A stretch of 64,000 nt of DNA from Spirodela intermedia (GCA_902729315.2 LR746271.1:5724001-5788000), one strand, 5' to 3'; counted from the first letter of the stretch, positions 35,314-47,955 are shown. A program made the numbers and translations. The notes: generated by a model from the letters alone, not told the origin.

Positions 35314-36120
35314 GAAGAGAGAGAGAGAGTAAGTCGCGCTGAACCTCAGTACTAATCTCTACTGATCTGTGAGGGAGTGGCTGGAGTAGGTCGCTGAATA
35401 CGTAGACGGTCGGAGCGGTCGACTCCTTTCACCTGTCCGGTCGTCGGTGCATTATTAAACGCAGTTCCGTGCTCTCGCAGTAGGACGCGTAGCGGGTTTG
35501 TGGCCACCCGAGCCAACAACTCACTTTTCTCACTTTTCTCACTCTCTCCACCACGTTACCCCCCGAACGAGGTGTAACCGGTTCGGGTGCAGATGTGAGA
35601 TCCAACAACTCTCTCGAAAACGATCCATCCCCCGGGAACCCAAAACAATACTGAGATCTCAAAGTTTTTATATATTTTAAGTTTTAGAATATAAAAAAAA
35701 CCAGATTAAAATAATTTAATTTAAGAAGATTTAATACGTGTAGAAATAGTTTAATGTTATGAAGAAAAAATCGGCCAAGTGGGGTCATATTATTATAGTA
35801 ATAGTTTAGAATATGCGATCTGATCGGTGTAGGTTGAATGATGAACTCTATTTTAAATTTATAATTGAGCTATTAAAATATAATTATGAAATATATGTCG
35901 AATCTACATAGAGGATTTGATTTATTTTTAGTATAATCGTCTTCTCTGCAAAGGTAAATAATTCTAATAGAATGATCCAATAAGAGCGCCTGAGACAAGT
36001 TATTTAGTTTTTAAAGAAAGAAAATATACTAAAATAAAAATTAAATAGAATTAGGTGCCAGGTTTTAAGATGATGAATCTCCACTATCTACTGCGAGGCC
36101 CGTGAAGAGACTCTTTTTGT
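35314..36120. other. BAHD upstream region and AT-rich spacer
   Basis: A short (GA)n lies right before the ATG (35315-35329), CT-rich on the sense strand. The rest, to 36120, is AT-rich with no coding sequence recognised. Confidence 0.4.
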
Positions 36121-36126
36121 GCACGA

Positions 36127-36197
36127 GAGAGAGAGGAGGAGAGAGGGAGGACGATATAAGAGAGATGAGGGCACTAATAAATAGAGATGGGCGATAG

Positions 36198-36233
<36 letters not shown>

Positions 36234-36301
36234 GGAGAGGAGGAGAGAGGGAGGACGATATAAGAGAGATGAGGGCACTAATAAATAGAGATGGGCGATA
36301 G

Positions 36302-36337
<36 letters not shown>

Positions 36338-36345
36338 GGAGAGCA
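36127..36345. repeat. Tandem duplication of a 104-bp GA-rich unit
   Basis: Two nearly identical units start at 36131 and 36235. Each holds GAGGACGATATAAGAGAGAT, followed by GAGGGCACTAATAAATAGAG and ATGGGCGATAGGGG, and ends in (GA)n. The near identity implies a recent duplication. Confidence 0.9.
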
Positions 36346-37039
36346 GTGCACTGGGAAAAGGAAGGAGAGAGTTGACCTGTGAAAAGTTTGACTAGTCAAA
36401 GGTGAGACGTGTGAGAGAGAAAGGAAGGGATTAATGAAAAAGAAAAACCACGATCGAGAGGAGGATTCTCGTTCTCAAAGGAGAAGTCTCGATGGTACAA
36501 GAAATCACTGGAAAAAATGGAGGTAAAAATCAACGAAAACACGAAAGCCAGTTAAAAAGAGAAAATAAAAGAGAAAAAAAGACATGGGAGGAGAGAAAAA
36601 TGTTAGAGGAGAGAGAAACTCACCGGCGAAAGAGTTTCTGCCGTGAGAGAGAAATCACTAGCGAAATTGATATCTCCAACGAAAGAGAGAGAAAGCATTA
36701 TGAAAATCAATTAAAAACAAAAGGAAAGAAGGAAGAGACTAGACTGAAGATCAAGAGGGAAAATGCTCTGAAAAACTAGTGTTGGAGAGAGGTTTCTCAC
36801 TGGCATGAGAGAAAACATGATCTTTCCCAAATAATAAAGACAAACGATGATTAAAATCAAACAAAAGAATAATGTAGACTGAGAAAATAATTTAAATAAG
36901 GTAAGAAAATAAGGTGAAAGAGAAAAAAATATGGTGGAGAGGACAAAGACACATTGATAGGAGAGAACACTAGCATGAGAGAGAAAATTAATCATAGAGG
37001 ATGGAATAGAGGATTGAAGGATGTAAAAATAATTGCATG
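36346..37039. other. GA- and A-rich intergenic DNA
   Basis: This is purine-rich, low-complexity DNA. A + strand frame at 36492-36779 is Lys/Glu/Arg-rich because of the composition and is not supported as a gene. The right end is the left flank of a solo LTR. Confidence 0.5.
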
Positions 37040-38676
37040 AAAGGTGACATGACTTAGTCGTTGTATAGTAAATCACGCAAAATTAAAAAATTATAAAACT
37101 AGAAAATACGAATTTTTGGATATTTAGAAGTATTTCTGAACAAATATATCAATTATAATTTAATAAAACTTCCAAATATAGCGGTAATTTTCCAGGTCGA
37201 TCAAGGGATGTAATATAATATCGGGTAATTATTCAGAATTTTCTTTAAAGAATACTATTTTCTATGAATTTTATACTAGAAAATGACAATTAAATATATT
37301 TAAAATTCACAAAAAAGGAAAATAAGGGTACGAAAATCATGATGACGTCGGTGCCCGACGAACACGAATCGGACGAAAATAGAGTTATACTCGGTAATTC
37401 TTACGTAAGCAATTACAGATAATTTAATTGATCAAATTAAGATCTATAAAAATCGAAAGAATCATAATAGAATAAAATATATCTTGGTAAATTTAAAATC
37501 AATAAATTATCACTAAATGAAACAAAAATTAAGTTGAAAGTAGGAAAACAAAGTTCCAGCGTCACGTCGGCGATGCACCGAAATCCTAAGTGTTCGAGAG
37601 GATTGTCATACAATGTCCATAACCTCAAAGGATCTCCTTTGACAAGGACGAAGTGGGTAATCTCTAAATCTCCTTGTGAAGTCTAGAGATCAATGAAATA
37701 GATCGTCGAATCATCTACGGCGACTGTCACCCGGCGAAGCGAAAAAATGGCGACTTTGCGGCTCTCTAGCGGCTATCACCTGACGGAGAGGAGTTGAATG
37801 GAGGTGGGGCGTGTGTTAGGGAGCTTCATCTTCAGGTTCGCATAGCAAGAGGAGGCTCTTCATTACATCCGATACGCTCTCAGGAGGTGGCGACTTGTCT
37901 CCCGGCGGATCGTCCTCTTTCCGACAATGGCTTGTTCATCGATCAACCAGAGATGCTTTACTCGAGGGATTTGCGATTCTTTTATCACGAATCGTTCAAC
38001 AATTTTAGTAACAATACTCCGCGAATCACGTTGACGAGATTTTCGCCGATGATCTAGCGATTTTGGTTGCTTAATCCTTCACCGGTGATCTGCAAGAGAG
38101 TTGTGATAATTAGATAAAAAATATAAGTTTTGGTTCTAAGAGGATTCGAACCTGCGCCGGTTGCCCGCCCTTTTTGGGGAAGGTGTGACACAGGTTTAGT
38201 CCCACATCAGTTGTGCACCGAAGTTTATGGTGAAAATATAGTAATATTACATTTCCAATCAAGTCCCTTCCTCGCGTGTGTACGACCACTCCTTGCCCCA
38301 CAGTCGGCTGGCCACCAGTGATGTGGCAGGGGAGTGGTGCACACATGCCCCTATTGATCCTAGTCACTCAAGCCCCTACTCGCGGCTCCTCCCCGACTGC
38401 GCTTCTGACCTGCTTGTGAGCCCGGCTGGCCGGCGGGTCCCCCCCATTTTGCTATATTTTTATTTTTATTTCTTTTTCTTCATTTATCTCAAAACTAAAA
38501 CTATAAAAATTATATAAATTTGTATAAAATCACATAATTATCTAAAAATTCACGTTAATCAATTGAAAACACTTTTCACACTTTAACACAAATATAAGTC
38601 TATTTATCATGAGTTAAGGCTAAAACTATATTATTTATTAATTATTAACTCATGATAATGAAGACTTATCAAAAGG
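37040..38676 (-). mobile_element. Solo LTR A (gypsy family), with AAAGG target duplication
   Basis: A 1,627-bp unit (37045-38671) begins TGACATGACTTAGTCG and ends GAAGACTTATCA on the + strand. It is flanked by the direct repeat AAAGG at 37040-37044 and 38672-38676. It is homologous from end to end to units B (51296-52929) and C (60214-61903). TG..CA ends plus a 5-bp duplication are the signature of LTR integration; no internal domain is attached, so it is a solo LTR left by LTR-LTR recombination. By comparison with the related complete element to the right, its transcription sense is the minus strand. Confidence 0.92.
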
Positions 38677-41600
38677 TTAAGAACATGAAAAAATAACTAA
38701 ATAACAAAGAGGAAGAGGAAAGCAAAGAAGAATATGTCAAAAAGGTAAGAAAAATGAAAAACTCCTCTCATCTATCACTCAAGTAATTGTGAGAGGAGGA
38801 AGTGTGAAAGAGAGAGATTGAGAGAGAAGTGAGAGGAATCTCAGGAAAGAGAAGGGAAATAGAAGTAAATGTGGGAGATTAGGTACATGAAATATAGATT
38901 AAATTTTTTTAACAGATATAACCTTTCACTTATTTTTAGTTAAAAAAATATCATGTTATCACCAAGTAACCTTGAAGCCAAACTTATGGTAGTCATCAAG
39001 TTAGAATTAGGGTAGGCTGCATTATCTATATTTATCATTTGAGATAGCCCTGCTAACTCAACTTCTTCAATTTCAAATTTCAAAAAATTTAAAATATCAA
39101 AAAATAGGAAAATAAAAATATAGGAAATTAACAAATGTATTAATTTTGAGATATTTTTTTTGGGGAAGAAGAGACCTTTTAGTTCTTGACTAATCTACTT
39201 TGATAAGGTAGGTATATTGGTATACTTGCTCAAATGATTTGATCATACATTTTTTATGTCACAAACATAATAAATGAGATAGAGTATCCTTTATGAAATT
39301 AATCAAGAGTCAACATATATTTCAACAAACAAAGCCTACATTTTCATGGCTTCCAATCTTCATGAATAAATCATTTTCAAGTTCAGAATTTTTCTCATGT
39401 GGGTATGAGTTTTATTTTCCTAAATGTTTTCATTTAGCTCACATGTAAAAAATATTTTGCCTCCATTCCATGATGTTTAACAAATTATGTATGATGAGAT
39501 TTATCAAGTGACTTACAAAAAAATTTTAAAAATATATTAAATTAAAAAAAACTTCAAAAGCCAATCTCGTGCAAATTAGTTGAGAGGATTGATTTGATAT
39601 CTCATAAATTTGAGTTATAATATCTAAGTGCTCTCTCTGTCATCTTCACTTGACTCAAAGGTACACTTACCTCCCCAAATATCAAATGTCTCTTTTTTTG
39701 TGGACCTACCTCTTTCCTTGAAGTTTAAATAATTGTTCACATGAATATCTAGCTAATTTTTTCCCCTATAGCTGTGATTATATACCAATATTGAGGGTGA
39801 ATTAATTTCCTATTAGGTTTTATTAATTTTAAGTAACTTAAAATATTTTTTACAAATTTAAGTGGCTTGACACAAAAGGAAGTAAGCATGTCCTTAAATT
39901 GTTCATCATATCAAGGACAACTAAGCATGTCATGAAAAAGAAAATATTTAAGAGATCAAGGATAACATTTATTTTATATCATGTCTACTTTCAATTCTGA
40001 CTTTTGTAATCTCAAGTTTATCCAAACTTTCTTAGTAGCTTATAACAAGTGTTGTTTATTAGAATTTAGACACATCTCAAGATCAGTGCAACATACTCAT
40101 AATTTTTTCAATCAGTGCTATCAATCCTCAAGTATTGAAATCCAATTCTCATCATTATTTTCACCTAACTTGTGGACCACTAGTTAGAGTAGTCTAAAAA
40201 TTGGTGGGCACTGCCAACATCCATTTTTAAAATACTCTTATCACTCTTTCTCACCACCAATATCACTAAGTAGCCTCAAACTCTAGGAATTTTATGAAGA
40301 TGCAAACTAAGAGGAAAATGCACTATTGCTTCACACCAAGAAGTACAAGAGAGGAAAAGTCCAACCCTCCATTGTTCACTACAATGGATGTTGCAAGGGC
40401 CCTCTATTCATAAGGGAAGAGTGGGGTGGGTAATGATAGCACATGTTAGCTGGCATTGTGCTCTCCATCTAATATTTTTCATCTACTTGCATCATCTCTT
40501 GTCACACCATATTACTAGGTGCATGCATGAACCACTGTGCTCCACCACATGCCTTATGACATATACACAATGCACTATTTTTTGTCTACTCTCATGCTGC
40601 TTAAGCAGCCACAGCATATTGCTGTCAAGTACCCATTGTGCCGATGTGCACCGCCATATGTGACCACATGCTTTTACACTATCATGTACCCCCTCTCCTT
40701 TGTGCCATGTTCCCTTATGGGCTAGCACTATGCTGCACTCCAGTATGTATATGTCCATGTGTTGTCTATGTTGCTGCTATCCAACCATTGTACTACTACA
40801 ATATGGCTATCATGTTGCGTTGTGAAAATTTGTGATAATGTATGGCTGCATTGAGCCTTCACTTCTCTTGCATGCTACACTGTGTCACTATATGTATTTC
40901 CACATGTATGATGTTCTTCCATGTTCCTCGGTGCACACAATACTCTTATGTGCATCTCATGCTGTGATGCATTGCACAAAATATGCCCATTCCACATGGA
41001 CTCTCATAGACCACTGCCTAACCTTATGCTAATAGTCTGGATCTACTTTGAGACTCAAATCTGATAAAATTAGGGAATGACAACCAATCTTAAGAAGTGT
41101 TTATTAACCCTAGATTGTATGTCTCACACTACTAAATATAATATCTTGATGGTATGTACGGGAGGTACCCCATCCCAAGATGTGATGTCTATGTGCTTGA
41201 GTGTGTGAAGTATCAAGAGGAGTATGTGAAGTTCAGCCCAAGGTAATTATCAGGTCGATGCATTGGGATATGTGAAGTATCGAGGGGAGTGACCTCCAAG
41301 AACTTTGGCCAAAGTACAAAGGCCAAAAAAAAAACATAATATCTTAATATCCTTTCTATAGGCTTTCATGGAACTAACTAAATGACTAGAAGATATTCAT
41401 GAAAGAAAGCTATAACATTAGCCTCCAAACTAATTGAAAAAAATAAAAATACATAAATTAATTACATGCTTGAAATGAAGGTCTATGTCATTTGAATGTA
41501 TATGATGTTTTGATAGTGTGTTTTCGTTTTTTGACAATTCTCCATTCAATGTCATTAACCTTAGCTTCTTCAAATTTCTATACATGATGATTTGTTAATT

Positions 41601-42174
41601 GTTGGAATGTTTTTTCATAAAGAGCACAACATGAGCATTCTTTGTTGAGGACTAGTCTTTCAATTGAGTTCCATTTGAAGAACACATTGTTATATAAATA
41701 TATGGAAGACCATATATTTAATCAAGTCTTGGATAGTATTTATAACTTCCCATAAATTCATCAAAGAAAAAATTGCATTTTGTATTGAATTGAATGTTTA
41801 GAATAGAAATTGGTGATCTAACATTAAAAGCTATATCATCAAAGAATAACTATAGTGGTGATCTTCTTCTAAAATTTATATTTTATGAATAAAATCAATC
41901 TTTACTATCTCTAAATTATTAATGTCCATAGTTTTTATGATTACAAATGAAATTTTACTAAAACATCCCTATCTTCTAGTTTAGATCAATAAATTATGAA
42001 TTTTAGTTTTGATTTATATGCTTAACGTTAAAGTTAGATTTTTGTGTTTTAATTATTTCAATTATTTTATTTTATTAAATTAAATTTTAGAATAAATATA
42101 GGAATATATTGTTAATTTTAGAAGTCTGAAATTAAAATAGTTAGCATAATTTTTAATTAATTAGAAAATTAAAA
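38677..42174. other. AT-rich intergenic DNA, no gene recognised
   Basis: The sequence is AT-rich except for 40380-41040, which is richer in C, with many short TG/CA words (for example CATGC and CACATG) and several open frames of about 65-90 codons. These frames are Cys/His-rich, have no known motif and overlap on both strands, so they are not called as genes. Confidence 0.4.
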
Positions 42175-42229
42175 AGTATAAAAATAAAAATATCACTGCC
42201 AATTGGCAAGCCGACACTCAGCAACTGAC

Positions 42230-42550
42230 CCGGAGGGGCATTGTGGTTGAGTGGGTAGACCTAAACCGGGGGTAGTCACAAGGTGGGCTCAAGTGGCAAG
42301 GGACTCGCTTTGTGCACGTGTGTGTCACTCCCTTGTCATGTCTCGGTGGCCAACCAATCGTGAAGGAGCATCATACACACGTGCACACGAGGGCGAACCA
42401 CCTTTTTACCTTCTCCCAAGATGTCCTAGATATTATTTTATTTTAAGAGAAAGGATCTTTGCTGACAAATCATAGCTTTGATTTATGCTCAGCTCATTCG
42501 CCGAAGTATTTCTAATGTGGGACTAAAGTTTCTTGTCTATTTCAAGTAGT
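42230..42550 (+). mobile_element. Degenerate inverted LTR fragment of the same gypsy family
   Basis: Read on the + strand, this segment resembles the minus strand of LTRs A-C. GGGCTCAAGTGGCAAGGGACTCGC aligns to the GGGCTCGAGCGGCTTGGACC part, GTGCACGTGTGTGTCACTCC to GGCACGTGTGCGCGCCACTCC, and AATGTGGGACTAAAG to GATGTGGGACTAAACC. Only the GC-rich middle of the LTR is recognisable and boundaries are not resolved. Confidence 0.55.
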
Positions 42551-45500
42551 CATCTAGGATGCGGTGTTATTCAATGGTGTTCAATGAGCCATGTCATCAA
42601 ATAAGCCAGATCTTGTGGTGAGCGAGCCGCCACGATGCTCAGCATGCATGTGGCCTTAAATGATGATTCGATGGCTAAGGAGGCACCACAGTACTAGAGA
42701 TTTAAGTTATCGATCGGTAGCGATTTGTGAGGGGTTGATCCTACGTCACTTAGCACATCATGTGACCAAGCACATCTGATCTAGCAACTCACATAGCACT
42801 ACAATATGGGGAAGTTAAGTTCTCACATGTATTACCATTAGGGATATAAAGATAATAATTAATTATTATTTAGTAAAATAGATATTATTGATTATCTTTA
42901 AAATCCTAATGTTAGTCGCAAATACGACAATCTATTCTTCCCTCCTTTCATATGATCAATGCCTCCAGCAATCAACAAGCTCATTCCTTCCTCCCTCGAC
43001 TGAACTCAAGGCCTCTGACGAGAGATAGTATGGTCGACCTTTCTCTAACAAGTGGCGCAGCACTTCCAAGCAATACTTTTGTGACTTCCAACATGGTGTG
43101 GCACATCTAAATGAAATCAAGCCGCCACACTAATGTCTCCAGTTGCCCAAGAGATAGACTAAACTTGGGCAACGATTTATTTCCTACTTTCAATATTAGT
43201 TACCTATTTTTGTCATTTATTTATATTTTACGACAAGTTATTTCTATTTCATGTATATTTTAATTGATGACTTCCAGCATGATGAATGATCTTTGTTCTT
43301 CTTCTAAATCTTTCAAAACTCGTATGAGATTAAGTTAAAATCATTTTAAACTTATTTTCTACTAATTTTTAAAATCAAATCTCGATGTCTTCCTATTCTC
43401 AGTGTTTCGCGAATAATAATATTTTTCTATTTTTGAAAGTAAAATCAGCAAGGTTAAAGGCTGCTTAATGATTGTTAAATTATTAAAATAATGTGGAGAT
43501 ATTCACGACTCACCTCGTGTCATGTGTGTGAATTCTTGAGTACACATTCATCTGAGAATAATGGTCATCGTAGAAGTAGGTTGATCGTATTTCTCTATTT
43601 TCTTATTATTGTCTTATTTCTCTCTCTCCTTCTCTTGTGAGACCTCTTCTTCTCTCTCCATCTCTCGTGAGATCTCTCCCTCTTTTAATCAATCTCTCTC
43701 TATTTCTCTCCATCAATTGATCTCCCTCTCTCTCCTTCTCTCTCCCTCTCTCTCTATTTCTCTCCATCGATTGATCTCCCTCTCTCTCCTTCTCTCTCCC
43801 TCTCTCTCTCATGAGACTTTCCTCTCTCTCCATCTCATGCGAGATTTCCTCCTCTCTTTCTCTCTTTCGTGAGAGTTCTCTCTTCTCTCTCTCTTTTTCT
43901 TCTTTCTTTCTCCACTTCCCTTTCTTTATTCTTCTCACTTCACCCTTCTATTTTATTATTTCTATTAAATAATAATATATATTAAAATCACTTTATACAT
44001 AAACTAAATTATTTTTCACAATAGATTAATCAATCTTCCTATATTTGACCTGAGACTTACTTCTATACTAATATTTTACTAAGTCTTAGTTATAAATATC
44101 AATAGATAATGTGCATTTAAACACAACAACAAGTGCACCTCACTTAACTTGTGTGGATTAAACATTAATATATTCAACAAACTAATTATATTGATTTTTT
44201 TATTTAATTATTATGATTTCAGTACTAGAGATTAAATCCAAGGTTTCAAATTATGAAATTGAGGTTTTTTTAATCCTAATAATACTTGAGAATAAAAAAT
44301 TACTAATTGAAGAAAGATCTATAGATAAAAAAAATTAGAATAAGTCACATAATGTTATACGCCATGTGTCAATACATGTTATATAAGGACCATGTGTCAA
44401 CACATTCGCAAAACTGAAATATTTCACATGAATTATTTTCATGATTATCTAAAAATAATGCTACATCATTTATTTTATTGTATTTTCACATGCCTTCAAA
44501 TTATCACGAGTACTAAATCAATAAGAAAATAAGGAATATATCAAATATTCAAATTTATAAAGTGTATCTTAATGGTGATACTTCATATATGTATGAAGAT
44601 AAGGTTGACAGTTTTACATCAACTTAAGAAGCTCTCATTCAAATTTTCATTCAAGTGATTTTCAGAATAGAGAAAATAAAATATTGAAAGGTCAAAACAT
44701 GGAAATCATGTCTTCTGAAATGGTAGGACTTTGGACGAGCAACTCAAATGTTGAAGATCTTAAAAAAAAATTAAAATAAATACAAGATGAAAGATTTTAA
44801 ATTAAAGACGTGTTTTCAACTGATATAATTAAAAAATACTTGAAGATTTAGTGCTTTCCATCAAGATCTTGACTTGCACCTTAACAAACTAGTGTATTGA
44901 AAGATGTCTATAGATATAAACTTGAGGATTTAGGCCATTAATCCGATTAAAACTAGTTTGTATTCTTAAGAACAATAGTCAAAAATATATTATAGTTTTC
45001 TCTAGAACTAGTAATTGAGTGAAGAAAAAAATGTTATATAATCTTTTGTCATTGATGAGAGAGTGACAACAGATCTTATTGCCATTAACAACTTTTTAAG
45101 TATGTGTCACAACACCCTCTTTACATTAGTACATAGATCAACCTATGTAGGAACTACTTACGAACTGTAAAATCTGTAAAAAATTGAAAAAGTCTAATTT
45201 ACACTCCCCCTCTCTTCTTTGTGTTTCTACTAGTCATACAATTCAAATATAGATAATTATTTATTACACTTACACATTGTACAATATCCTTTTCAAAATC
45301 AATAGCTCAATATCCTCAATATGTAGACACTTGTCATAATGAGAAGGGTTCCCTTAATACAACCCATATGAGAGGCATTATTGGTTCAAGAAGACCACTA
45401 GCAACGTTTTGTTCCCTCATCATTTTGTTCTTGAGGAGGCCTTGACTACTTGAGAAGGTGGTGCCCTTGATATATGTTTCACATAGTAGTCAATTTAAAT

Positions 45501-46888
45501 ATATCATGCTTGTGACTTACATGTCAACCTTGGTTGTCTTACCAACATATAGTAGAGTTCTTATTGTGGAACCACTCTTCTTACCCATACGGTTGTATAT
45601 TCCTCAAACACAACATTATATTTGTGAGGGAGGCTCAGCCTATTCAATGAGGCTGCAATCTCCTCCTAGTTATAAGATAACACTCCTATTGTTTTTCCCT
45701 ATTTTGGTCCTATTATTAGCTCCACCCTAATCCTTGATGGGATGACTTAAGAACATAAAGCAAGAGAACAGCTGGTGAAACCGTATTTCTAATGTGGTGG
45801 TGCCACCATTCTTCTTATAAAATGATTCAACAGTGTGAGTTGCTATGAGTGGTCCCACCAATAGGGCTCATAAAGCATAACCCTCACTATAAGGTTAATG
45901 AGCTCTTCCCACTAACCTTACTCCCCAAACATAATGCTTCTTGTGCCGCCTGCCTTTATGTAATGCCTCCTCATTCTACACCATGGTTCTGAGTGATGTA
46001 CACCTCTACATTTACCTCACTTGTGCCATACCATGTCAAAACCATGCCAATGTCATTGTATGGTGTGCCATCTTGGACTAAAAACCCCTAAGGTTTAGAA
46101 GATGTTTCATTGAATCTTGCTCTTTTTTGACATAGTTGTCCATCTAAACCACACATGCTTGCCTTGAAGCCATTTGGGCTTTGTGCGAGCTACTACATGC
46201 CAACACATGCAACCTATGTATATATAAGCATCTAACATGTTTGCGGTTCATTGCGCACCTCTCCTAAACCTTGCTTCATTTTGACAATGTTCTCCTAAGT
46301 CTCCTATACTTTATGCATTTTGTAACTATGTTGACATGTGTACAATGGTGTGGTTTTATGTTCATGCATGTTGACATGTACATTGGGATGAGTGCATACT
46401 AGCATGGCCTCATCCCAATGGTGTGGTTTTATGTTCATAACGTCATTCATCCATGCAATGGATCCCATAGTAGTACCCTTTTAGTAGCAATGGTTAGACA
46501 CTCTCCCCATGCAGAATCACATGGACATGTGATGAAATTGCATGTTATTCTCCAAAATATTTTAACAAGAATACTAAACTATTAGTAAAAAAGTTTCCTA
46601 ACAAAATGATAAATAATTTTATTTAATTAATTTATTCCTTAAGTATTGTTTAGCCTTTTGGATTCATAGACTTTATAGCTCTTTGGAGTTATTGGAAACC
46701 AATTATCTACAACTAAAGTTTTTTGATAAAAAAGTGGAAAAGTAAGGGTTACTGTTTATTTTTATTTAAAGTCTAAAATAATATTGGGGAAATCTAATGG
46801 ACCCTTATACTTTTTCCTCTTTGGATCTCTAGAATAAAATTGTACATGCAAATACTCATTACTTTTGAGCTAGCTTGGAACTTACCAA

Positions 46889-46895
<7 letters not shown>
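42551..46895. other. AT-rich intergenic DNA with pyrimidine-rich block
   Basis: No gene is recognised. A CT-rich block at 43610-43920 contains a duplicated segment (CATCAATTGATCTCCCTCTC at 43710 and CATCGATTGATCTCCCTCTC at 43765, about 55 bp apart). An inverted repeat occurs at 46381-46420, and the phrase ATGGTGTGGTTTTATGTTCAT is repeated at 46345 and 46419. The rest is AT-rich and probably old transposon debris. Confidence 0.45.
46381..46420. repeat. 12-bp perfect inverted repeat
   Basis: CATTGGGATGAG (46381-46392) and CTCATCCCAATG (46409-46420) are perfect complements around a 16-nt spacer. There is no poly-T or gene context to give it a role. Confidence 0.6.

Positions 46896-46920
<25 letters not shown>
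46892..46920. repeat. (CT)n microsatellite
   Basis: A simple CT dinucleotide run of about 28 bp marks the change from AT-rich DNA to the GC-rich island that precedes the CYP78A gene. Confidence 0.8.
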
Positions 46921-46922
<2 letters not shown>

Positions 46923-47159
46923 GCCTGGCTTCATATCATAGCACAGGTGGGCCCATACTAGTTAGACCATGGCTTCTTCTGGTTTGATCATAACCCAGGC
47001 CCAGAGTCGGGCTTCTCTCTCTCTCCCATTTATGGCCAATAACCTGCCTTCTTGAGACTCGTGGGGATGCCGAGTGCTCTTTAAAATTAATTAATCCTCT
47101 ATCTTGCCTCTAATTAACATACTAAAATAGTAATTTATAGAATCCCAATCTAGCCCGGA

Positions 47160-47713
47160 TTAATAACTTCCTTCAGGCCCGGGATTCATGTCCGGCCCAT
47201 TTAAGACCCTGGGCTTTATTTATCCCTTCCGGCCTATTGGTCACGAGCCCATTAGCGACCCCTGTGCTGACGTGGCAGGTCGCAGATCTACGCCTTCCGT
47301 CGCAGGCGGCCGGGGGGGGGGGGGGCGGCCTTCTAATTCTGACAAGGCAAATATGCGGCGCCCTCACCCCGAAAGCCACGCACAGCTGGAAGCAGCTTCG
47401 TCGGCCGCCGATTTGGGTGGTGGTGGGGCGACCCTACGGAGATCTACAGCTACGGAGATGGGGACTGCGGCCGCCTCCCCAGCCGCCGCCTCTGCGCCCC
47501 CATTATATTAGACCCACCGGCGGTCAAGTCCACCTACTTTTCGAACTAATCGCCAAGCCCAGGCCGCCGATGCGGCCCCACCGGCGGGCGGCCATTAGGG
47601 TTTCTCGACTGAGGTCTAGGGTTTAGAGAGAGAGAGAGAGAGAGAACAGTAAGAAGAGAGAGGACAAGAACCGCCACCATTATTTCCTCAGAGAAGAATT
47701 CGACTGCTCGCAG
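47160..47713 (+). promoter_or_regulatory. Orphan promoter-like island and possible non-coding exon
   Basis: This GC-rich island carries GGCCCA/TGGGCT Site II-like motifs (about 47193-47199, 47208-47216, 47246-47251) and two telo boxes in the TAGGGTTT orientation (47596-47603 and 47617-47624). A (GA)n tract and a consensus donor, CTCGCAG-GTAAACC (exon end about 47713), follow. This looks like the start of a + strand transcript, but the DNA downstream is the 3' side of the minus-strand CYP78A gene and no + strand coding exon is recognised. A poly-G run at 47309-47325 may be an assembly-difficult site. Confidence 0.4.
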
Positions 47714-47870
47714 GTAAACCGCACATTTGTCTGCTCAGAGCAAAACTGGGGGTGCTGCCATGGCGGAAAACCCTAAACCCCGAGGGACGACAACTCCCAT
47801 CTGAGCCATCAAAGTTGCAAGCAAGAAAGGCAAACAAAAGAAGACGACTACGCTCTCCGGCTCTCCAGAT

Positions 47871-47872
<2 letters not shown>

Positions 47873-47953
<81 letters not shown>
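47873..47953. repeat. About 80-bp (TC)n microsatellite in CYP78A 3' UTR
   Basis: An uninterrupted TC dinucleotide run ends about 23 bp below the CYP78A stop codon (TAG at 47978-47976). On the sense strand of that gene it is (GA)n, so the 3' UTR would carry a long GA repeat. Confidence 0.95.

Positions 47954-47955
<2 letters not shown>

Noticed and set aside
34009-35355. Long + strand open frames (190 and 226 codons) opposite the BAHD gene
   Set aside because: They are antisense shadows caused by the high GC3 of the acyltransferase; the real gene has the catalytic motifs on the minus strand.
36492-36779. 95-codon Lys/Glu/Arg-rich frame
   Set aside because: The composition is fully explained by purine-rich low-complexity DNA; there are no homologous motifs.
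40388-41032. Cluster of small Cys/His-rich + strand frames, considered as secreted Cys-rich peptides
   Set aside because: The frames overlap on both strands, lack a consistent signal peptide and cysteine spacing, and come from TGC/CAC-rich DNA.
42235-42300. tRNA-derived SINE head (TGGTTGAGTGGGTAGA resembles an A box)
   Set aside because: The surrounding sequence aligns better with the reverse strand of the gypsy LTR core, and no clear B box or poly-A tail follows.
43606-43938. 110-codon Arg/Glu-rich minus-strand frame
   Set aside because: It lies entirely within a CT-rich simple-sequence block.
45120-45240. Possible copia LTR end (TTACACTCCCCCTCT followed by sequence that could hold a primer site)
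   Set aside because: No paired LTR, TG start or target duplication could be found, and no convincing primer binding site follows.
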